Assembly (NCBI GenBank): GCA_934725855.1
Contig: CAKVCL010000049.1
Location: forward strand, 1 to 16,180
Source: an uncultured Cellulosilyticum sp.
GTDB taxonomy: Bacteria; Bacillota; Clostridia; Lachnospirales; Cellulosilyticaceae
Direction: 5' to 3'
Length of the DNA stretch: 16,180 nucleotides
In this document: positions 8,507 through 16,180 of the stretch, one piece after another
Layout: each line of letters starts with the position of its first letter
Numbering within the stretch: the stretch's first letter is position 1
Notes under the pieces: model-generated
The model's input: only the letters and a program-made list of their open reading frames with translations
Told to the model about the DNA's origin: nothing
The model's database searches: none
Position numbers and translations under genes: made by a program

Positions 8507-9973
8507 TTAAGCAAATGGGTTTTCTGTTGGATATCTAACACCTTTTGGTTGGTTGTATCCGATTTCATCAACTTCTACACCGATGTATTTGAATACTTCA
8601 TATAATGTTTTTCCGAAGTTACCGAATGCAACTGCACCGTGGTGTGGATAGTTCTTTTCAATTAATACGTGACGGTAGAAGCGTCCCATTTCTGGAATAG
8701 CGAAGATACCGATTGCACCGAATGAACGTGTAGCAACTGGAAGCACTTCACCTTGTGCAATGTAAGCTCTAAGTTTAGCATCTGATGTGCTTTGTAATCT
8801 GAAGAATGTGATATCTCCTGGAACGATATCTCCTTCAAGAGTTCCTTGAGTTACTTCTTCTGGAAGTGTTCTAGCCATAATCATTTGATATTTCATTGAG
8901 CAGAATGATAATTTCTTACTTGCTGTATTACCACAATGGAATCCCATGAAAGTATCTTTTAATGTGTAATCAAATTTACCTTTGATTTCTGATTCATACA
9001 TATCAGCTGGTACTGAGTTATTGATATCAAGTAATGTGACAGCATCTTCACTGACTACTGTACCGATGAATTCACTAAGTGCTCCGTAGATATCTACTTC
9101 ACAAGATACTGGAATACCTCTACCTGTTAAACGGCTATTAACATAGCAAGGTACGAAACCAAATTGTGTTTGGAATGCTGGCCAGCATTTACCTGCGATC
9201 GCAACATATTTTCTTGAACCTCTGTGAGCTTCAATCCAGTCTAATAATGTTAATTCATATTGAGCAAGTTTTGGAAGGATTTCTGGTTTTTTGTTTCCTT
9301 CGCCAAGTTCTGCTTCCATATCTTTAACAACATCTGGAATACGTGGGTCATTAGCATGTTTGTTGAATGCTTCAAATAAATCAAGCTCTGAGTTTTCTTC
9401 GATTTCAACACCTAAGTTGTAAAGTTGTTTGATAGGTGCATTACAAGCTAAGAAGTCTTGTGGTCTTGGTCCGAAACCAATAATCTTTAAGTCGTTAAGT
9501 CCGATAATTGCACGAGCAATTGGAACAAACTCAGCAATCATATCAGCTACTTCTGAAGCTGTTCCTACTGGATATTCTGGGATGTACGCTTTAACATTAC
9601 GAAGTTTTAAGTTGTAGCTTGCATTAAGCATACCACAGTAAGCATCTCCACGACCTTGTACTAAATTGTCACCTGTTTCTTCAGCAGCAGCAACAAACAT
9701 AACTGGTCCATCAAAGTATTTAGCCATTAATGTTTCAGCTGTTTCTGGTCCGAAGTTTCCAAGGTAAACAACTAAAGCATTACATCCAGCAGCTTTAACT
9801 TCTTCTAAAGCTTTTTGCATATGTACTTCACTTTCAACGACTGTAGGACATTCATAAATGTCACCTTTGTAAGCAGCTACTACAGCTTTTCTTCTAGTTT
9901 CTGATAATGTCATAGGGAAACAATCTCTACTTACTGCAACAATACCCATTTTTACTTCTGGTAAATTCATCAT
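8507..9973 (-). CDS. L-fucose/L-arabinose isomerase-fold protein, likely non-canonical xylose isomerase (XylA-II type)
   Basis: Ketol isomerase of the FucI/AraA fold, 488 residues. Candidate metal ligands are E292 in SCEVDIYG, D316 in TLLDINNS, and a His in YPHHGAV (444/445); H346 in GFHCGN is also conserved-looking. General annotation would call it L-fucose isomerase, but the operon has no fuculokinase or aldolase. It sits between DUF4867 and xylB, with xylan-oligomer hydrolases downstream and an ROK XylR divergent, and no canonical xylA is present. I recall that in Clostridium acetobutylicum a protein annotated as fucose-isomerase-related (CAC2610), close to xylulokinase CAC2612, was reported as a xylose isomerase of a second type; I could not check this. 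The product is therefore probably D-xylulose. Start codons at 9973 and 9970 are adjacent; GGAGG lies ten bases before the first. L-arabinose or D-arabinose isomerisation remains an alternative. Confidence 0.8.
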   Translation of the reverse strand: MMNLPEVKMGIVAVSRDCFPMTLSETRRKAVVAAYKGDIYECPTVVESEVHMQKALEEVKAAGCNALVVYLGNFGPETAETLMAKYFDGPVMFVAAAEETGDNLVQGRGDAYCGMLNASYNLKLRNVKAYIPEYPVGTASEVADMIAEFVPIARAIIGLNDLKIIGFGPRPQDFLACNAPIKQLYNLGVEIEENSELDLFEAFNKHANDPRIPDVVKDMEAELGEGNKKPEILPKLAQYELTLLDWIEAHRGSRKYVAIAGKCWPAFQTQFGFVPCYVNSRLTGRGIPVSCEVDIYGALSEFIGTVVSEDAVTLLDINNSVPADMYESEIKGKFDYTLKDTFMGFHCGNTASKKLSFCSMKYQMIMARTLPEEVTQGTLEGDIVPGDITFFRLQSTSDAKLRAYIAQGEVLPVATRSFGAIGIFAIPEMGRFYRHVLIEKNYPHHGAVAFGNFGKTLYEVFKYIGVEVDEIGYNQPKGVRYPTENPFA

Positions 9974-10043
9974 ACTTCATTTTCCTCCAATGTTTTTGTT
10001 TTGTTGTTAATGTTAATAATCTTTATGAGTTATTGATTAGTTC

Positions 10044-10664
10044 TTATTGAATTGTAAGGTTTTCGCCTTTAAGGCCAATAAATGCACCGTCTTTTTCAAG
10101 TCCAGATTCCTGATGAGCGATGAGCCATTTATTGCGAGCAAATAATAATTTGTCTTCTGCAATATTTGCTTCTTTATTGATGTCTGTGTTTGTTCCTTTT
10201 GGTAAAACAACTACGCATTTAAATCCTTCTTCATTCACATGACAAGGTGCATAGTGAAGTGTTGTACCATATACTTCAACAGCTGTTCCAGCAGGTACTA
10301 AAAACGCTTCCATTTTAACTGTATCATATGTAAAATCATCTTCAATATCTTGTTCCATACCTAAAATTAATACTAAATCTGTTGCAGCAATATTAATTTC
10401 AGAATCTCTATGATACTCTACTGCATTTAATGCTTTGTTATGTCCATTGCAATATCCAATTTGAATTGGCATACCACCATATAAACTATAGCTTACCTTT
10501 TGAGCTGATAAACATGCTTCTAATGCATCATCACCAGGCACATAAACTACATCATCTGGTGCTGTCATTTTACCCATAACTTCTAAAATGTCTGCACAAT
10601 CAAGATTTTTTATTACTCTTCCATACTTTCTAAATGCTTTATCATTTACATTTTGAATGTTCAT
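10044..10664 (-). CDS. DUF4867 family, cupin-like protein of unknown function
   Basis: First gene of the xylose operon, 206 residues, cytosolic, with no signal or membrane segment. I recognise it as a DUF4867-type protein, a family with no assigned reaction that I am aware of. The sequence is strand-rich and has possible cupin metal-site features: H75 in YCNGHN, E83 and H85 in AVEYHRDSE (an HxxxE pattern to E89), then VPAGTAVEVYG followed by H137 and H142 in LHYAPCH. This suggests a double-stranded beta-helix with a bound metal, similar in style to sugar isomerase or lyase cupins. It is 70 nt upstream of the isomerase gene and probably acts on the same sugar, perhaps as an accessory epimerase or mutarotase; that is inference. 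The ATG at 10664 has an AAGGGGG five bases upstream. Confidence 0.8.
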   Translation of the reverse strand: MNIQNVNDKAFRKYGRVIKNLDCADILEVMGKMTAPDDVVYVPGDDALEACLSAQKVSYSLYGGMPIQIGYCNGHNKALNAVEYHRDSEINIAATDLVLILGMEQDIEDDFTYDTVKMEAFLVPAGTAVEVYGTTLHYAPCHVNEEGFKCVVVLPKGTNTDINKEANIAEDKLLFARNKWLIAHQESGLEKDGAFIGLKGENLTIQ

Positions 10665-10683
10665 AAGAGCCCCCTTAAATAAT

Positions 10684-10702
10684 TAGTTTAATCGTTAAAC
10701 TA
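10684..10702. promoter_or_regulatory. ROK/XylR-type operator
   Basis: A perfect 8-bp palindrome with a 3-bp spacer, TAGTTTAA-TCG-TTAAACTA. The TTAGTTT half-site resembles known Firmicute XylR operators (TTAGTTTGTTT...AAACTAA). It lies just downstream of the predicted transcription start of the minus-strand xylose operon, where a bound repressor would block elongation or initiation. The divergent ROK regulator is the obvious ligand. Confidence 0.75.
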
Positions 10703-10713
10703 TATATAATATA

Positions 10714-10742
10714 TATATAACATCTCTATAAACTTATTTCAA
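10714..10742 (-). promoter_or_regulatory. Promoter of the xylose operon
   Basis: On the minus strand a -35 TTGAAA (10737-10742) is followed, 17 bp later, by a -10 TATATA (10714-10719) inside an AT-repeat. Transcription would begin near 10707, giving a leader of about 43 nt before the DUF4867 start. The operator at 10684-10702 lies at about +5 to +23. Confidence 0.65.
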
Positions 10743-10821
10743 CAATATACTTAATTAAATAATGTTAAAATATTTCAGTTTATTTTTAGTAATATTTTTG
10801 TTCTTTTCCCTTTCTCTTTCT

Positions 10822-10832
10822 TATGCTAATAT
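10822..10832 (+). promoter_or_regulatory. Extended -10 promoter of xylR
   Basis: TGCTAATAT (824-832 in the 10 kb numbering, i.e. 10824-10832) is a good extended -10 element about 30 bp before the xylR start codon. A TTGTTC at 10798-10803 could be a -35 for the overlapping TATGCT (18-bp spacing). A GGAGGG ribosome binding site at 10848-10853 sits eight bases before the ATG. No copy of the XylR-type palindrome overlaps it, so direct autorepression is not evident. Confidence 0.5.
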
Positions 10833-10861
10833 AGGGGTATTGAAAATGGAGGGATAATCTT

Positions 10862-12019
10862 ATGCATATAGGTAGTCAAGAACATATACATGACATCAAT
10901 TCAAAACTTGTGCTTACCCATATCATTAATAATGAACCGATCTCCCGTGCTGCTCTATCAAAAGAATTAGGGCTTACCAAAGCCACTATTTCAAGCATTG
11001 TCCAAGAACTGATTGATAAACACTTTGTGGTTGAAGTAGGCAGTGATAATACCTCTAGAGGAAGAAAACCCATCTTATTAACCTTTAATCCTTATTGTGG
11101 TCATATTATCACCATCAACCTAGAAGAAGATTTCATCACCCTTATGTCCTGCTCATTAAATGGCGAAAATCATGAAATTAAAAAGTTCTCCAACAATAAA
11201 TCTGCCAATGAAATCATTAATTACCTTACCCGTTTAATCACGCAAACTATAGAATTGCTTCCACCTACCCCTTATGGTGTGATTGGCATTTGTATCGGTA
11301 TCCATGGTGTGGTATACGATAACAAAATTTTATTTACACCTTATAGCCCCTACACTGAAATTGATTTTGTTTCATTGTTAGAAGCTGCACTTTCTATTCC
11401 TGTCTATATCGAAAATGAAGCCAACCTATCTGTTATTGCTGAAAAAACCTTTTGCTATAACTATGCCAATATGATTGGATTTAGTATTCACTCTGGTATA
11501 GGTCTAGGGCTTATCATTAATCATGAGCTTTTTTCTGGCTATAATGGAAACGCTGGTGAATTTGGGCATACGATTGTTGAGCCAGATGGACTAGCTTGCC
11601 CATGTGGTAACTTAGGCTGTTTTGAGCAATATGCCTCTGAACGTGCCCTTTTAAGAGCTTTTGCCAAGCGAAAAAATATAGAGTCACCTTCGCTAGATGA
11701 CTTAATTGTCGCCTATAGAAATCAAGATGAAGATGCCACCTCTGTTATTGAGCAATTTATCAAATATATGGCTATTGGTATCAATAATATCCTTAATATC
11801 TTTAACCCAGAAGTGGTTGTGATTAATAGCTATCTTGTGAGTGAATTACCAGAAATCATTAATGAGATTGCTTCTTCACTTAAAAGCCGAATGAGTCATT
11901 TCTGCACCTTGCTTCCTTCTGGTTTACAAAATACTTCCATCCTAATGGGCGGTTTATGCGTCTGCACGCAAAAATTCTTAGGGCTTAAATATATTAATTT
12001 TAAACGCACAAATCATTAA
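10862..12019 (+). CDS. xylR: ROK family transcriptional regulator, XylR-type repressor
   Basis: 385-residue ROK repressor. A winged helix-turn-helix covers about residues 10-75 (helices around AALSKELGLTKATISSIVQEL, 30-50), followed by RGRKPILL and an ASKHA sugar-kinase-like domain. The ROK zinc motif CPCGNLGCFEQYAS (246-259) is intact, with the upstream GEFGHTIVEPDG. At the site where ROK kinases carry a catalytic ND pair, this protein has IENEAN (183-188), typical of regulators that bind but do not phosphorylate sugar. It is transcribed divergently from the xylose operon, with a palindromic operator in between. By analogy with Firmicute XylR it represses without xylose and is released by it. 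It is convergent with bglA across a large palindrome. The specific ligand is inferred from the neighbours. Confidence 0.9.
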   Translation: MHIGSQEHIHDINSKLVLTHIINNEPISRAALSKELGLTKATISSIVQELIDKHFVVEVGSDNTSRGRKPILLTFNPYCGHIITINLEEDFITLMSCSLNGENHEIKKFSNNKSANEIINYLTRLITQTIELLPPTPYGVIGICIGIHGVVYDNKILFTPYSPYTEIDFVSLLEAALSIPVYIENEANLSVIAEKTFCYNYANMIGFSIHSGIGLGLIINHELFSGYNGNAGEFGHTIVEPDGLACPCGNLGCFEQYASERALLRAFAKRKNIESPSLDDLIVAYRNQDEDATSVIEQFIKYMAIGINNILNIFNPEVVVINSYLVSELPEIINEIASSLKSRMSHFCTLLPSGLQNTSILMGGLCVCTQKFLGLKYINFKRTNH

Positions 12020-12029
12020 TTGATAAGTC

Positions 12030-12157
12030 AAAAAAGGGGCTGTTGCACTAAGAGCATATACCTTATAAATATACAAGTTATTAAGCAAAATCAAATTTAT
12101 TTGCTTTAATGATTGTATATTTATAAGTTCAAATGCTTAATGCGACAGCCCCTTTTT

Positions 12158-12159
<2 letters not shown>
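12030..12159. terminator. Giant palindrome / bidirectional terminator between xylR and bglA (possible MITE)
   Basis: Almost the whole convergent intergenic region folds on itself. The outer arms are AAAAAAGGGGCTGTTGCA (12030-12047) and TGCGACAGCCCCTTTTTTT (12141-12159). Inside these lie TAAG..GCAT with ATGCTTA, a 15-bp stem CTTATAAATATACAA (12062-12076 with 12113-12127), and ATTAAGCAAA with TTTGCTTTAAT. The hairpin spans 117 nt from GGGG to CCCC, with only small bulges and about a 10-nt loop. A-run and T-run flanks make it a working terminator in both directions, directly after the bglA stop and 16 nt after the xylR stop. The length and the GGGGCTGTTGCA tips, which resemble terminal repeats of some transposable elements, leave open a small non-autonomous insertion. 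Confidence 0.8.
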
Positions 12160-13657
<1,498 letters not shown>

Positions 13658-13698
13658 TTAGCATAAATCCTATCTTCTTCTTTTGGAGTTATACTATC

Positions 13699-15750
<2,052 letters not shown>

Positions 15751-15800
15751 ATTATGTGGTTGTAACTAAATTGATATACACCTTAGTTTACTGCTAAAAT

Positions 15801-15829
15801 GATATTGCCTGTCTGTTCAGTAACAATTC
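15801..15829 (-). promoter_or_regulatory. Second RAT-like site, distal, without clear terminator
   Basis: The minus strand reads GAATTGTTACTG, then AACAGA, then CAGGCAATATC, closely matching the RAT pattern (GGATTGTTACTG..CAGGCAAAACC). It lies about 50 nt upstream of the proximal RAT in the same leader. Downstream there is only a bulged GTAAACTAA / TTAGTTAC pairing with no T-run, so no intrinsic terminator is tied to it. It may be a second protein-binding site, as in leaders with tandem RATs, or a relic. Confidence 0.6.
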
Positions 15830-15830
15830 A

Positions 15831-15844
15831 TTTAATCGTTTTCT
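15831..15844 (-). promoter_or_regulatory. Candidate cre (CcpA) site
   Basis: On the minus strand AGAAAACGATTAAA matches 12 of 14 positions of the consensus TGWAANCGNTNWCA. It lies just downstream of the predicted bgl transcription start, a usual place for catabolite repression of beta-glucoside operons. The two mismatches include the first T, so the call is tentative. Confidence 0.35.
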
Positions 15845-15852
15845 ATATTTAC

Positions 15853-15882
15853 ATAATATACTACTATGTAGTTATATGTCAA
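15853..15882 (-). promoter_or_regulatory. Promoter of the bgl operon
   Basis: Perfect -35 TTGACA (15877-15882 on the minus strand). The -10 is TATATT (16-bp spacing) or TATTAT (15853-15858, 18-bp spacing). The start is expected near 15846, leaving a leader of about 230 nt containing both RAT sites. The -35 and spacer are covered by alternating ACTAC/GTAGT half-sites at 15860-15886, which could be an operator. Confidence 0.7.
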
Positions 15883-15965
15883 CTACTTTTCAATATAAAT
15901 TTTATTTTATGTATCTATCCATAATATTCTTTTTCTCTCATTATAAAAAATTCTTGTTTAATATC

Positions 15966-15990
15966 AAAAAAAACACCTCCTAAGAGGTGC
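15966..15990 (-). terminator. Terminator of the rRNA operon
   Basis: GCACCTC-TTAG-GAGGTG hairpin (stem 15974-15979 with 15984-15989, plus a closing G-T pair) followed on the minus strand by T8 (complement of 15966-15973). It lies about 130 nt downstream of the 23S 3' end and upstream of the bgl promoter, so it separates the two units. Confidence 0.85.
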
Positions 15991-16118
15991 TTTCCCTTAT
16001 ACTCTGAAAAACAAATACTACAAAATTCTTGTTTAACCGCTTGAGCTTCTTTCGCTCTATGAACATCTTGTGTTCATTTTAACGTCTTTTGTTCATTTTA
16101 AACTTTAGCTCATTTACT
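15991..16118 (-). other. 23S rRNA 3' trailer, without 5S rRNA
   Basis: Spacer between the 23S end and the terminator. It contains two small stem-loops (ATGAACA/TGTTCAT, 16059-16077; GAGC/GCTC, 16043-16057) and a direct repeat TGTTCATTTTAA (16071-16082 and 16090-16101). No 5S rRNA sequence or tRNA cloverleaf was found, and no open frame of note. Confidence 0.6.
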
Positions 16119-16180
16119 AGGTCAAACCCTCGAACCATTAGTACTTAGTACCTTAATGTATTACTACACTTACAGCCTAA
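16119..16180 (-). rRNA. 23S ribosomal RNA, 3' end (partial)
   Basis: The minus strand reads GGCTGTAAGTGTAGTAATAC near the window edge, then TACTAATGGTTCGAGGGTTTG and ACC. This is the standard end of bacterial 23S rRNA (...AGTACTAATNGNTCGAGGNNTTGACC). Only the last 60 or so bases are inside the window; the rest lies to the right. The exact mature end (about 16118-16120) is set by similarity only. Confidence 0.9.

Noticed and set aside
15991..16118. 5S rRNA or tRNA gene downstream of 23S
   Set aside because: No conserved 5S segments (such as CCGAACACGGAAGTTAAG) and no cloverleaf or TTCGAAT-type T-loop were seen on either strand.

Overview
The window looks like chromosome from an AT-rich, anaerobic, plant-polysaccharide-degrading Firmicute, probably a clostridium of the Lachnospirales/Cellulosilyticum kind. 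This placement is inferred from codon and base use, strong AGGAGG-type ribosome binding sites, an ROK-type XylR, a GH8 exo-oligoxylanase and the style of the 23S rRNA end. Nothing in the window fixes the species. Almost everything is coded on the minus strand.

From right to left, the far right edge (16119-16180) is the 3' end of a 23S rRNA gene on the minus strand, followed by a trailer and a clear terminator at 15966-15990. No 5S rRNA lies between them. Next comes a beta-glucoside PTS operon: a promoter, a leader with two BglG/LicT-type RNA antiterminator sites, one of which overlaps an intrinsic terminator, then the EIIBCA transporter bglF and the GH1 6-phospho-beta-glucosidase bglA. No antiterminator gene is in the window. 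A very long imperfect palindrome (12030-12159) closes this operon and also ends the convergent xylR gene.

The left two thirds is one long xylo-oligosaccharide/xylose operon running from about 10707 to about 124. Its promoter and an ROK-type operator lie in the intergenic region shared with the divergent xylR. Gene order is: a DUF4867/cupin-like protein, an L-fucose-isomerase-fold enzyme likely to be the non-canonical xylose isomerase (XylA-II type), xylulokinase, GH3 beta-xylosidase, GH8 reducing-end exo-oligoxylanase, aldose 1-epimerase and transketolase, then a terminator. Neither glycoside hydrolase has a signal peptide. The likely pathway is therefore: imported xylo-oligosaccharides are shortened in the cytoplasm from both ends, xylose is mutarotated and isomerised to xylulose, phosphorylated, and fed into the pentose phosphate pathway by transketolase. 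No transporter for the oligosaccharides and no canonical xylA are present. Several operon junctions carry strong hairpins that could set the relative amounts of each product.

The first 57 bases hold the last codons of an unidentified plus-strand gene that converges on transketolase.
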